A stretch of 64,000 nt of DNA from Gautieria morchelliformis (taxonomy: Eukaryota; Basidiomycota; Agaricomycetes; Gomphales; Gomphaceae): contig WHVA01000052.1 of the NCBI GenBank assembly GCA_015179125.1, forward strand, positions 186,001 through 250,000, given 5' to 3'. The notes beneath the pieces were generated by a model that saw only the letters and a program-made list of their open reading frames with translations, was not told where the DNA came from and did not search any database. This document shows, one piece after another, positions 47,082 to 58,361 of the stretch (positions are counted from its first letter, which is position 1; every line of letters starts with the position of its first letter). A program made the position numbers and the translations under genes.

Positions 47082-48962
47082 TCATTGCAAGTGGTCAGCA
47101 CGCATTCCTTCCGCAAGACTGCGAGGTTCCACAATCCAAACTGCAGCAGTCATACTGTCTTCCACACCATTTTCGGCACATCCCCTTGGACGTGCCTTGA
47201 TGGCCGTCGCATCTTCGCATCCATGTTTCACGCTCTTCATCTCACGCAACAAAGCTTTGACACTTGCCTTGTTCGCTGTGAGCGTCGTCATCTCCTCGCA
47301 AGCACCAATCAGCATTGATTCCACCGTGTGTACGGTCAGCTTCGTGTTCAGCTTCGTGACCTTGGCGCGCTCCATTTCGCCGTCCTTTTTGTATAGCCTA
47401 GGGTGTGGGGCAACATCGTAAGAGAGAATGTGACGACAAGTCTGGATGAGGTGGCCCCAGAATAACGAAGAAACACTGCGAGGAATTCCACTGGTGTGAG
47501 AAGGGTGTATGTGGATCGGAAGAAGGGAGGGAAAGAATGATTGACTGTATCGAGAACCACGCCAGAAATCTGCTCGGCAGCGGGAAACCTCCATAGTAAG
47601 GTCAGCAGGAAAGAGTGCATGCGCTCGTCGCTTTTCGGCCTCGCCCCCAATTTTTTCCACTATTTGGAGGCAGCGGTCACGGGCCTCCTCTGTAGTCCAG
47701 AACTGGGTGACGTGGTCCCCGGCAGATGTCAGGCGTCCCACAATCTCATCGATAAGACCGTGTTCCATCTCTTGCATACACTGATTAGACAGAGCTCGAG
47801 AGTGCTTGCTGTACTCTAGATCCTCATCAGGTCCTGTAGTCTTACGAGAAGAAGTGGCCGTTGTACTGCTTTTGCCGAGCTTCCAGGAACGGGCGCAAAC
47901 TGGCATCCGAAACCTAGTCCGAGCCCCCTCTTCGTTCTTCGGAAGTTCCGCGTGCGAAAGGTCAGATACCAGCGCAATAAGCATGGACAAATCCATATTG
48001 ACTCGATTCGTCGGACGGAACTCCACAGGCCGCGATCGACACAGAGAGCAGGTGATCCCCCCATCGCGATGAAGACTCCGAAACGTCCGCTCCCCTAGTT
48101 GAATGTCAATTCCCAAACACCCAAGTGAGTGAATAGTCTCTGCTATTCGTGGATCTGTGTCACCGTCAGGCGGCTCTGGTTGTAGCCGTGTAAGGCGCAA
48201 TGTTACACTTGGTTTCTCGTTCGTCCCAGCAATGGGCACTGTACTGGCTGCAGCAAGAGCTCTTCCCATGCGAAGGAGAGAATTCTCTTGGGCACTGGGG
48301 GGACTGAGTGGCTCGTCAACATCAGAGTCGTCTTCCGAACCAGTCAAATACGAGTCAGCCTCGCGAAACTCTGCTAAAATTCGCGAATTCTTCATCCTGT
48401 CCGAGAATTAGTCGGTAAAATACATAGAGCTGTCAGGATGGAAGAAAAGAATCACGTGTTGACGCGTATCCATTTACGACCTTCGTCGGCCACTACATCG
48501 ACTTTTATACCGCCGGGGGTAGCACTCCCTGAGGTGTTCTTTTTACTTTTACCGTCAGGGGGTTCAAAAACTTTGCCAACTGCTACAATTGGAGGTGGGG
48601 CCGACAATATCTCATTCCAGACAGCGACGAAGTATGAAGCATTTGTTGATAATTCGGACCCATGTTCTGAACTGGCGAGGAACTAGTCAAACCAGAGAAG
48701 ATCAAATGGAACAATGCACCCAAGGTTGAATATCAGAAGATAATCAGACGAAACCGAGGCTTACCTGTTCGAGAACTTCCACTTCTCTGCTGATTGAATC
48801 TTTAAAGATACGCAGACCTATTATGGGGTCTCTATTCTGAGTATATCCATCGCCATCAATGATAGGCGGCCTGTACCCTTGAGATTCAAGGAGAGGAATG
48901 GATTGTAAGATCTCACGGAGCTGCTGCAGTAACTCATCGAGTGGCTGCTGGTGCAGAGTCAT
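47082..48962 (-). CDS. DUF1308-domain protein
   Basis: Exons 48,765-48,962, 48,456-48,682 and 47,082-48,396 total 1,740 bp (579 aa). The start MTLHQQPLDELLQQLREIL is chosen because the longer frame has no ATG. The second junction reads IRVNT/MKNSRILAEFREADSYL in frame. The third exon holds NRVNMDLSMLIALVSDLSHA and FWTTEEARDRCLQIVEKIGG, then EKRRAHALF and FWRGSRYSQSF. These match the general pattern of DUF1308 proteins (C7orf25 relatives), conserved in fungi and animals and without an assigned biochemical role. The conserved acidic residue in NMDLSMLIALVSD recalls the start of a PIN-type nuclease fold, but that is speculation. A CxxC (CSLC, about 48,050) is present. All introns are short with normal signals. 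Confidence 0.78.
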
Positions 48963-49159
48963 AACGCCGTCGGAGCTCAAAAGGACTAAAACGACAAAGT
49001 TTTCTTGTTCTGCTTTCACGTCATGTATATCAGTACTTCAGTACTAGTGAAAACCGACTCTGGCCAGATATGTCGAAATATGGCAACTTAAATGACTCCC
49101 TGCGCTCGCCTGACCTTTCCACCATTAAAGCTGACCCGGTTTTCAATGAGACCAGGATC

Positions 49160-49604
49160 TACCCCCTTATCCTTCACCGTCGCAGCCTACACTGGGTAAG
49201 CGCACTAGCATTGAAGAAGACAAGCAACGCGATGGATGGCTGCCAGACCAGCCCCCTCGTGCTGTTGCTGGCCATCCTATCCACAGGACCGCGTGTGTGC
49301 TTACCCAGTGCAGGCTGCGATGGTGAAGGATTAGGGAGCTCGGAGGGATTAATGCCTTTGGCTCTGGCAAAAGCACAACAGTTAGTATTGGCCGCCGGGT
49401 GGTAGCGGAAACAACTCACGGAGCAGCCACGCCAGATCCCACAGCGGCTTCCGCGTTTGCATCGGCGTTTGCATCCTTCCCACGGTCACTCGTGTCGTTG
49501 TCTTCGGGAGGATGAATAACCACGCTGGACATGGAGGGGTCCCGGGCTTCCTCGCGATGATGCAACATCGTCTCAAGTTCAGTGACACAATCCTCGAAAC
49601 CGCA
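49160..49604 (-). repeat. Duplicated internal segment of the neighbouring gene
   Basis: Bases 49,370-49,600 are a near copy of 50,758-50,985, the exon 5/intron/exon 6 junction of the adjacent coiled-coil gene, with the splice sites included. A further fragment (about 49,170-49,205) repeats the coding segment for PSPSQPTLGKR and is inverted relative to another copy at 49,295-49,330. Together they form a roughly 35-bp inverted repeat with a 90-bp spacer. The tract begins directly at the stop codon of that gene. Confidence 0.7.
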
Positions 49605-52106
49605 TTACCGTGGGATAGCTTTTCCCCAATCATATCCACCGAGATCCTTCCCGTAATCCCCAAACCTGGTATCACCCTCGAGCTCTGTCCCATAAAGGGT
49701 CCTCAGCGGGGGCGGGGAACGGGCGATCCCATCCTCATCCACCTCGGGCGCGCTGGGGTCCGTGCTCTCCTCAACTGTCGCCATCCTCGGGGGACTTTTC
49801 AAGGAGAACGAGAATCCACGGGTTGGGGTTATACCGGTGCGATGTCTGGAACCAGGACCCCGCTGAGGCGTGAAGAATGGATTATACATGTCGTTACGTT
49901 CTCTACGGCCACCGGCGCGGAAGGTGTAGTTCCCTGGGGATTCGGGTGGTACAGCATTGGACGACGAAGAACGGTCACGCATGTGGGTTGGCGTAGGAGG
50001 TAAAGCCACACCTTGCGAGATGGTGGCGGGGTTCACAGCTGCCTCGAATTTCCAGGGTTCGCCCAATATCGAGGTAGCGAACTGAGCTGACCGCTCCGGG
50101 ATGTCCTGTGGGTTGGAAGGCGTGGTAGGGGCCGGCGGGAAGGGGAGGACAGAACTAGGCGTATAGTAAACGGGCAGCGGGCCACCGAAAATCCCGTGGT
50201 CGTGCATAGGATCCGCCGAGTCACGGGGGTTCTCCGTGTTGGAGGAAGGTCCCGCATCTGCTGGTCTGGGTGGCGGTGTGCATGGAGCACCCTCAACAGG
50301 AGTCACTGCTCGGGTATTGGACGGTGCAGCGACGTTGTTCGGGTTCGATGTGCCAGCCCGTGGCATTGCCAAATCGTCGCCTCCCAGGCGGAGGTACGCA
50401 TCGGTATCAGCCGTTCTCGCAAGCGGCGTGGGAACTCGGCGGCCAGCGGTGAAAAATCCCGGGGGCGATTTGGACAGACGCTGTGGCGTAGACGTAGACA
50501 ACGGACCGGCGGGTCCATGCCTAAGAAAAGAAAATTGGCTAGCGTCCTCTTCAGGGTCAAGATCAAGACGAGGACGCTTTCTTAATGGTTTAGTGACGCG
50601 ATGGGAAGCTGCGAGCTCAGCCCCTTCGTTCTGTTGCTGGGTGCCATCTTCAGTGATGCTGACGTCTGGGGTATCCACAGGACCACGTGTGCGTTTACCC
50701 AGTGTAGGCTGCGATGGTGAAGGATTAGGGAGCTCAGAGGGAGGAATGCGTTTGGCTCTGGCAAAAGCACGACAGTAAGTATTGGCCGCCGTGTGGTAGC
50801 GGAAACAACTCACGGAGCAGCCACGACAGATCCCACAGCGGCTTCGACGTTTGCATCGTTCCCACGGTCACTCGTATCGTTGTCTTCGGGAGGATGAATA
50901 ACCACGTTGGACATGGAGGGGTCCCGGGCTTCCTCGCGATGATGCAGCATCGTCTCGAGTTCAGTGACATGATCCTTCAAACTGCCATTCTCCACCGCCA
51001 GCTCTTTCGCTTGTATTTCCAAGCAAGCCACTCGAGCCTTCAACTCTGCAACATCCGCCTCGGATTTCTGACGTTCGGCTTCAAGACGCTTTACCTCATC
51101 CTGAAGCACGGGGATTTGGGCTACAGAGAGCTTCAAGACGGAAATGTCGGCTATGGCAACCTCTATCTCGGATATGCGGGCAGCCAAGTTTGGCTCCTCG
51201 AGCTGAATGATGCGTGACTGAAGTGTAACGAGTTGCGCGGAAGGTAATGAGTAGGACGGATGGCAAGGGGTGGGGGTGGGCAGCTGTAAGGGTTGCTCAT
51301 CTCGTGACCCGCCAGCAACACCATTAATCGGAGATATAGGGCGGGCTGAGAAAAGTCGCGTCACTAAGCCAGATTCCATCGTTGTCGGTAGATGAGACCG
51401 ATCATACCTTTGTCTGTGTTGGTGCGCTTTGGGTTTTGACCTGATAAAGCATCTACGGATCCAGCGCCCTCGTCTACCAATAAGAAAGCGTCAGCTTATG
51501 TTGACATAGAGCTTGCCGTCATCGTACCTTCTTCTGGTATGGGCTCTTCTTCTTTTGTCTTGCGCCCAGTGCCACAGGTGATGACCTTGGTCACGTGCCT
51601 GGCCCCGCTGCCACCCGCCAGGATCGGTCGACCTTTTCCAAGACGGGCCTGAATATGCTTGGCCTTCCGGCGGGTTGCACGAGTAGAGGATGATGCATCG
51701 GGAACAGATTCTGGGTCGGTGTTTGGCTCAGATGGCTGGAGAGTCGCTTTCTTGGCAGAGACCTCTGACGCCTTGGATATCTGAACTGAGCCGACACGGC
51801 CTTTGGGGAGAGGCTGGGAGGCTACCCGCTCAGACGCTGCACGAAGTGGGCGAGGAACATCCTTTCCACTGGGACTAGGATGAGAGGATGTTCAAGGACA
51901 ACACGAAGATCAGCTTACTTGATAAGGTCACACAGTGCATTTATCATCTCATCGGTCCTCAGGTTTGCCTTGATGTTGTTGTCCTAGAAGGCATTTAGGA
52001 CGATGATTTTGTTGCCACAAGACAAATCGATGTCTACCTTGCACAGTTTCTGGATATCAATCCGCGGCAGTGACTCGAGGTCTTCTCGGTCAGGTATTTG
52101 ATCCAT
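49605..52106 (-). CDS. Coiled-coil protein with SAP-like N-terminus, unknown function
   Basis: Six exons: 52,038-52,106; 51,919-51,983; 51,528-51,874; 51,408-51,473; 50,814-51,345; 49,605-50,757. They sum to 2,232 bp (743 aa), in frame throughout. The N-terminus reads LPRIDIQKLCKDNNIKANLR and TDEMINALCDLIK, a helix-turn-helix resembling the SAP DNA-binding motif. A basic segment (ATRRKAKHIQARLGKGRP) follows. A coiled coil lies at about residues 210-310 (VLQDEVKRLEAERQKSEADV, then MLHHREEARD). The C-terminal half is Pro/Ser-rich and disordered, with RKRPRLDLDPEEDAS as a possible nuclear signal. A nuclear role is inferred from the SAP-like motif and basic patches. The last codons run into the duplicated segment to the left, so the native C-terminus may have been altered. 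An alternative upstream ATG lies at 52,187. Confidence 0.7.
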
Positions 52107-52872
52107 TGTAGTGGCTGGTGGGCTGTTGATGGTAAGAGATGGTTGGTTTCGACTAGCCAGCGTTTCGATGTGTGTCTTGTTCGACACGGTGGAGCGTTGG
52201 TGGTGGTGGTGGTTAAAGCTAAGAGTAGAAACAAACGCGAATAGTCACGTGACTTAACCACCAAACAATTGTTGTAACTCCGCTGACAGCACAGCATCAA
52301 ATGGTTGATCTCCTCATAAAATGTTTTTTTTTCGCGCGGGTTAGTGCACACCGCCACTCTCTTTCTCCATTTTCAATGTACAACTAGGAGGCACAGCAGA
52401 AAGTTGTGGATGTGTCCCGCTAATTTTCATTTCAACCCCATTACAATAAAACGTAACAGCGATCTGTACCGGATTAGCGTTTGCGAGCCATCGTCTTGGT
52501 TCCCTCTTGAAAGTGAGTCACTGTTTGTCAATAATAACTCACAGTATCCAATTATGAAAAGAGCAAATCTGGTAATAATTTGAAACTATGGGAAATGGTG
52601 AAGGAACCTTCCTCTTTGTTTACAATTTAAAAACATCAAGAAGATCTGTATAAAAACAGATAGATACTTATAAGAAAATAAACCATATTCAATGCAAGAA
52701 ATATTCATCTGCCTTTATTCAGATTTTCTTGATGTCTTAAATTGTAAAAAAGGGATGATTCCATATATTATACTGTAAAAGGAAATAAAAATTTAGATTT
52801 CATAGATTTTTGTAAAGTAGTGTTGTCTGTTAAAAATAAGGAGCATCTGACAACAGAATGCTTGGAACATAT
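52107..52872. other. Intergenic region with an AT-rich inverted repeat
   Basis: No gene was found. Bases 52,619-52,648 (TTTACAATTTAA then ACATCAAGAAGATCTG) pair with 52,720-52,749 as a roughly 30-bp imperfect inverted repeat around a 70-bp loop. This could be a tiny MITE or a foldback terminator. The end at 52,872 is the target of the gypsy A element (flank CATAT). Confidence 0.45.
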
Positions 52873-53536
52873 TGTTACATATTGCAATTTCTGGGAGTTG
52901 GAATTAGAAAGGACAGCGGCTTCAACTTATGTGTTGCACCCCCCAAGTAACTATCGTCCTAAGTATTTTGGGTCAGAAGTTGGAAGGCAGAATTATTGAA
53001 GTAAGTTGAGGTCGGAAGTTGGGTTGGAAGTTGGGCCGGAAGGCGGAAGGTGGAGAGACAGAGGTTCTGCAAAACTCACTGTGCTAAGAACAGGAGATAG
53101 AGCGAAGGAAATCATGTATTGAAGGTGATTATCTGATTGCAGAATAACAAGCATACATTAGGGGTTTTATACAAAGAGCTGATGCAACATGTAATGTTAT
53201 GCTACTAAGCATGTTCCAGAGAAAGCAGAAGTCAGATAAGATATACGGGGTAAGTAACTAATTGAGAACAAAGAACTACAAGGGGGTGCAGGGTAGAGTC
53301 AAGAACAATGGGCAAAAGAATAAGGGGACAGAAAGCATATTTGACATGATGGAACAACGGGACCCCAGAGGGGATGGACATATGGTCTTGCTGTGCTGTG
53401 AGTCAAGTCCAGTGGGTCCGAGTGATAGAGTTGAAAGAAGAAAGGATATAACAAGGGGCAGGATTGTTGGAGTTATCAGGATGTCGGAAAGGAGGCAGAA
53501 CTGAGTGTCAGAAGTCAGAAATGCATGGTGGTAACA
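52873..53536 (-). mobile_element. 3' LTR of gypsy element A (family LTR3)
   Basis: It runs from TGTTACATATTG to GGTGGTAACA and aligns along its length with the reverse complement of the LTR at 56,039-56,675. The alignment includes the GTTTTATACAAAGAGCTGA promoter segment. The bases just inside (GTATATCCCCTTTA) are the complement of a polypurine tract, so this is the 3' LTR of an element lying on the minus strand. Confidence 0.8.
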
Positions 53537-53648
53537 GTATATCCCCTTTAAGGTTGAGCCCCATGAGACTACAAGTCGGGTCACATTAACACTGTGGCAG
53601 AGTTTGAAAGATAGGTGGGAAAGATAACACGTTTTGTCTTGAACCACA

Positions 53649-55350
53649 ATGGAACAAAACATCAACTTCTCCAAAATGTCCAGTGCTGAGTTAAAACAGC
53701 ATTTCGTGGATGTTATTGTGAAAAAAGAATTGGCCGAGAAACGTGAGGCTGAAGAACATGAATGCAAAGAGAAGCAGTGACAGGAGGAGAGATGCAAGGA
53801 AAAAGAGTGCAAGGAGAAAGAGCACAGGGACAAGGAATGCCGGGAGAAGGAGGAGCGTGTCTGTGAGTCAGAGTAGAAATGCAAGGCAGTGGAAAAGAAG
53901 GCTGCTGACCAAAAGGCTGCCACGGAAAGGACAGAAGGATGACAGGTGAGTCAGAAATGTTCTGGTCTTTGTGATGACACTGAAATGGCCTTAGAAAAAC
54001 ATGGAATATGAATCCAAGATGGCGTCGGAGTATATGCTGGAAACTACACTGGTTCCCAAGGGCAAGGGAACAAAGAAAGCCACAGTCTCCACCCAAAACC
54101 TCGTGGAGGAGTGGAAATGGCAGGCAGATGAGTTTCAACAGGCACGGGCGAACAAGGATCATCCTATGTTGGAGATGAGAGAGTTGGGACCAGTCAATCC
54201 CAGGACCGGAAAATGAAAAACACAGGAGAGTGATGATGATGACTGTGCACCATGTGACCTGTGTGAGGCCTCAAGCTTCAAGCCTCAGCGTACCTTTTAC
54301 CTCTTCAGTTCAACTTTAACTTTCTGGGTGCAGCCCGTGCATGCATTTGGTCAAGGGATCCACGGGAGACGTCCTGCAAACGATGCAGGGACAAGAGGAA
54401 ATGGTGCGAAGTAGATGGCTGTTCCACCAGGGTCAAGTGCAGAAAAAGGTGGAAAGTCGCTACCAGCGACTTTGGCAATCCTAAGTCCAAAACAGGTCTG
54501 AGTGGAGGAAGACCTGTGGGATCATTCCTGGTGGCCGGAATGTCGGAAGTGGCGGTACTTAACTGCTATACTATGGTATCACTGCTGTTGGACATTGTGG
54601 GGTCCATGTGGACGATTGTGAGGGCGACACTAATGACGAAGCCACAACCTAAAGATACTCAAGGAGATAGTGGCCGATACAAGGACAATAACCAACTGTG
54701 TAGTGGGTATCCTCAGTTTATAAGTCTACCAATGATAGATACATGGGGACTTGCCTGTGTAGTGGGTATCCTCAGAGATCAAGCTGAGGAAATGCCACCA
54801 CACTGGCTACAGTCTTATAGCGCTGGCAAGGTTTACATAATAGGGGAGGCGGAAACTCGTAGAAGGTTGTGGAAGCTCGTGGAAGATAATAGAAACTCGT
54901 AGAAGGTTACGGAAGGTGATGGAAACTGATGGAAGGTTACAGAAACTGACAGAAGGTTACGGAAACTGATGGAAGGTGACAGAAACTCATGGAAGGAAAT
55001 AGAAACTTGTGGAAGGAAACGCGTGAACCCTGACAACGATGCGTGACCAACAAGGCGAGATTCAGGATATCTTGGCCGACAATGCGGTCATAAGTCAAAA
55101 TCTGGTCCTCACATTGCAGAACCAAATGTGTCTCATGTCAACCATCTTGGAGCAGTTGGTGTGGGAAATGAGGTGGTGGAACAATCTAGTGAGGGCTCGG
55201 ATGGATGTTCAGCTGCAGGAGGCTGGGGTTGCAGTGGAGGCAGGTCCTAGTGGGAGGGTGGAGTTGCAGAAGAGGAAGAACGGGTTGAGGTGGAACTTGA
55301 CCAAGTCGAGCAAGAAGAGGCCGAGAAAGTGGTGGAAGCAGAAGTGAAGG
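53649..55350 (+). pseudogene. Antisense zinc-cluster gene of gypsy element A, decayed
   Basis: The gene starts 113 bp inside the 3' LTR and runs on the plus strand, opposite to the element. From ATG 53,649 it reads MEQNINFSKMSSAELKQHF, then a highly charged coil (KEKECKEKEHRDKECREKE) with in-frame stops near 53,777 and 53,873. Later segments read ATVSTQNLVEEWKWQAD, CAPCDLCEASSFK, and after a probable intron ETSCKRCRDKRKWCEVDG. CKRCRDKRKWC is an exact C-x2-C-x6-C half-cluster. CDLC is what remains of the first half. A final coil-like region reaches about 55,350. The stops show it is not functional in this copy. Confidence 0.6.
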
Positions 55351-55543
55351 TTGGAGGTGGGAAATCGGGTGAAGAGGGGTGAATTGGTGAAACATTGAAG
55401 GAGGAGTAGGGTCGAAAAGACTTGTATAGAATTTCTTGAAGATGGCAGGATTTTAAATTAGCAGAAAATAATAATCAGATTTGAACTTGTGACTTGAACA
55501 GTCTAAGTGAAATGAAAGTGTTGGAAATGAGGGTCAGGAAGGA

Positions 55544-55918
55544 TTAGTGTGTGGAAATGGGACCAGGCTTGGCAGGGTATGCCTTGTGGCAAGTCAGAGA
55601 TGAGTTTAGAGGCATGGTCAAGTTTTCTGTGGCGGAAATCCATGAGGTCTCTTCATCGGTGTTTTTGTAGCCTGCCCAATTGACTAGGTAGTGGAGTTGA
55701 CAATGGTATCTCCTGTCAAGATTGGAGTTGAGAATTTCCAAAATCTCATATTCTGGTTCTCCATCAATGATGACTGGTGGAGGCGGAGGTTGTTTGCGAT
55801 TCAGAATGGTGTTCAGAACTGATGGTTCAAGCATAGAGACATGGAATACCGGATGTACTGCAGGCATATTGCCAGGAAGTCTGAGAGTGAAAGAATGACT
55901 GCTGGCCTTAGTGATGAT
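55544..55918 (-). pseudogene. Pol C-terminus (chromodomain) of gypsy element A
   Basis: The minus strand reads SFTLRLPGNMPAVHPVFHVS and MLEPSVLNTILNRK. A proline stretch and GEPEYEILEILNSNLDRR follow, then LHYLVNWAGYKNTDEETSW, and the frame ends near 55,544. This is the integrase tail and chromodomain of a chromovirus. The rest of pol is missing. An LTR1 copy inserted at 55,919 and cuts the frame, with ATGAT just before the insertion. Confidence 0.8.
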
Positions 55919-56038
55919 TGTCAAGATTGGATTTTAGGGATTAATATCGTGTATTAGTGAACACAGCGAATGCCCGAACGGCTTGTGCAATGTGTCAAGA
56001 TTGGGTTTTAGGCATTAATATTGTGTATTAGTGAACAC
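55919..56038 (-). mobile_element. Two truncated LTR1 starts, one inside the other
   Basis: TGTCAAGATTGG begins at 55,919 and again at 55,993. The first copy runs 74 bp, to ...TTGTGCAATG, where the second begins. The second runs 46 bp to ...TTAGTGAACAC, where the gypsy B LTR begins. Each copy was probably the target of the next insertion. Their remainders would lie to the right of the window or be lost. Confidence 0.75.
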
Positions 56039-56675
56039 TGTTACGACCGTTCATTTCTGACTTCCGACCTTCAGTTCCGCAACACTCTCCGCCCCTCCGA
56101 TATTTCTGACATTCCGCCCATTGTTCTATTCCCTTGTTCTTTCGACTCTATTACTTGGACCCACCGGACCCGCTTTATCGTTCATCAAGACCATATATCC
56201 GGTCACCCTTGTAGTTCATTGTCAGACATGCCTTCCCGACCCCTTGTCCTTTGCCATTGTTTTACTTTACCCTGAACCCCCTTGTAGTCCCATTGTTCCC
56301 AATTAGTTAGTTCCCACGCATTGTCTACTCGACTTCCGCTTCCCCCGGAATTTGCTTAGTACTACCCCATTACCTGTTGTCTCAGCTCTTTGTATAAAAG
56401 CCTGTCATGTATGTCTGTTATTCTGCAATCAGATAATCACCTTCGATACTTGATTTCCTTCGCTCCATCTCCTGTTCTTAGCACAGCGAGTCTAGCAAGA
56501 CCTCAGTCTATCTGCCTCAATTCCGCCTCAAGTTCCGACCAACCTTCAGTTCAGTACATTCCGACTTCCGACCTATTTCCGAAATACCTAGGATGATAGT
56601 TCATTGGGGGCGCAACCTACAAGTTGAAGCCGCTGTCCTTTCCAGTTCCGACTTGGTGGAAATCTCGATACGTAA
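56039..56675 (+). mobile_element. 5' LTR of gypsy element B (family LTR3)
   Basis: It runs from TGTTACGACC to ATACGTAACA (637 bp). A TATA box (TTTGTATAAAAGCC) lies at about 56,390. The primer-binding region would begin GTATTATCTG at 56,676. The left flank is AACAC. The gag reading frame begins 36 bases further on. Confidence 0.85.
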
Positions 56676-56710
56676 CAGTATTATCTGATTCCCACCCGAT
56701 AACTATCACT

Positions 56711-58361
56711 ATGCCTCCTTGTACCACAGCTACTTCAGCTCGAGCAGGAGCTGTCGAAGCTCTCTCTTATTTTGGCAGTCTTAGATCCACAGCACCAAGA
56801 CACGCGGAACCCTCCGGCAGCTCTCGCGCTGACGATGAGCTCTCCAATGCTATTCCGCAACGCTTCGAAGAAGTTTGCGACGCTAACCCGGCGACAATCC
56901 CGACTATGATGGGAATTCGACGAGTAGCAGCGGCAAACAAACAGCAGCGTCATTCCGACGCCCAGCTCCACCACCTCCACCAGGACCACCTCCAGGCGGC
57001 CCTCATGGCGGCCCACCCGGCGGTCCCCCAGGCGGTCCTCCACCTCCAATTCCACCTCAGATCCCCGCCAACCCAGTTCCGCCCACGCCAGTTCCGGATC
57101 TTGCACAAGCCATTGCCATGCTAGCCGGACAACTCCAGCGCCCAGCCCAAGCACCACCACGCCCCAAGACAAAGGTCCGTGAACCAGATCAATTCGATGG
57201 TTCCGACCCCAAGAAGCTCCAGCCATTTCTGGTCCAGCTTCAACTCAACTTCCGCGATCATCCCGACGCCTTTCCCGACGACGAACGAAAGGTCAATTAC
57301 GCCCTTTCCTATCTCCGAGGCACGGCTCTCGACTATTTCGAACCTGCCCTCATGGATCCGTTCGCTCTTGTCGACTGGGCCGACGATTACCACAACTTCA
57401 TTTCCGAACTCCGCAGCAACTTCGGACCATTTGATATGGAAGCCGATGCAGAAGATGAACTCGATAAGATTCGTATGAAAGACACTCATAAGATAGCTAA
57501 ATATATCGTCACATTCCAGCAGCTCGCTCCTCGAGTCCAATGGGGAGAAGCCGCACTCCGATGCCAGTTTTACATGGGCTTGCCATCCCGGATCAAGGAT
57601 GAAATTGCCCGCGTTGGAAAACCCGCCACCCTTACTGACCTTTGCAATTTAGCCCAATCCATCGATTCGCGCTACTGGGAAATGTTGTAAACTGGTATAC
57701 ATTAGTTCATCTATTTACTATGTCAGTGCCGCCTGTGCTGTGAACCGGCATGTTCCCAGGTCTATCCACATTAGGATACTCCTATTTAGTTCCCACTCCG
57801 CTGTCCCTGACCGAGCACTCGCATATGCATCCATATGTATAAGTAGCTAGCTCAGTAGCTACAATGAATCCAATGGTTTTAGCCCTTCACTCCCATGAGG
57901 AGTCCGGTCGAGCGAGTTAACAGTGTCCTCGCTAGTGTCTATTCTCTCGCGCGTTGTGCTTTGTGTTCCACTCCGTCTGTCTCTATCTCCCTCCTTATCC
58001 CTCAATAACAGGAAAGACATTCCGAGATCGCTTGTGAAACTTCCACCCAGAGCAAGAACGACAAGTCTTCCGACAAGAAGTCTGACAAAGACAAGAAGAA
58101 GACCAATTCCGGAAACAACAACTCCGGAAACAACAACAACAACAGTTCCGGATCCAACTCCAGCAACCGGAACAACAACTCCACCCCTCGCAATAACCAG
58201 GCCTCTGGTTCCAACACCAATGCCCGGAAGAGCACTCCGGACCTTTCCGACAAACTTGGGAAGGACGGAAAACTAACCCCTGTAGAACGCCAGCGTCGCA
58301 TGGACAACAACCTTTGCCTTTTCTGCGGCAAAGGCGGTCACGTCGCTCGCGATTGCACCTG
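56711..58361 (+). pseudogene. Gag of gypsy element B, split by a solo LTR
   Basis: The ATG at 56,711 starts MPPCTTATSARAGAVEAL. A frame change at about 57,000-57,120 precedes the Retrotrans_gag core: FDGSDPKKLQPFLVQLQLNF, YALSYLRGTALDYFEP and FISELRSNFGPF. At 57,683-58,009 a 327-bp solo LTR sits within the codon series SRYWE/RHSEIA. Removing it with one GGAAA copy restores the frame. An Asn/Ser/Lys-rich linker leads to an intact zinc knuckle, CLFCGKGGHVARDC (C-x2-C-x4-H-x4-C), followed by a TGA at about 58,359. Gag forms the virus-like particle and binds the element RNA. Confidence 0.8.
57683..58009 (+). mobile_element. Solo LTR (LTR6, 327 bp), GGAAA target duplication
   Basis: It runs from TGTTGTAAACTGG to CTCAATAACA, flanked by GGAAA at 57,678-57,682 and 58,010-58,014. 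A TATA-like TATGTATAAGTAG lies near 57,830. Excision restores the gag frame of element B, which proves the insertion is later. Its strand is assigned from the TATA position. Confidence 0.88.

Noticed and set aside
56724-57226. Minus-strand frame opposite gag of element B
   Set aside because: It is a shadow of the plus-strand Gag, which has the Retrotrans_gag motifs.
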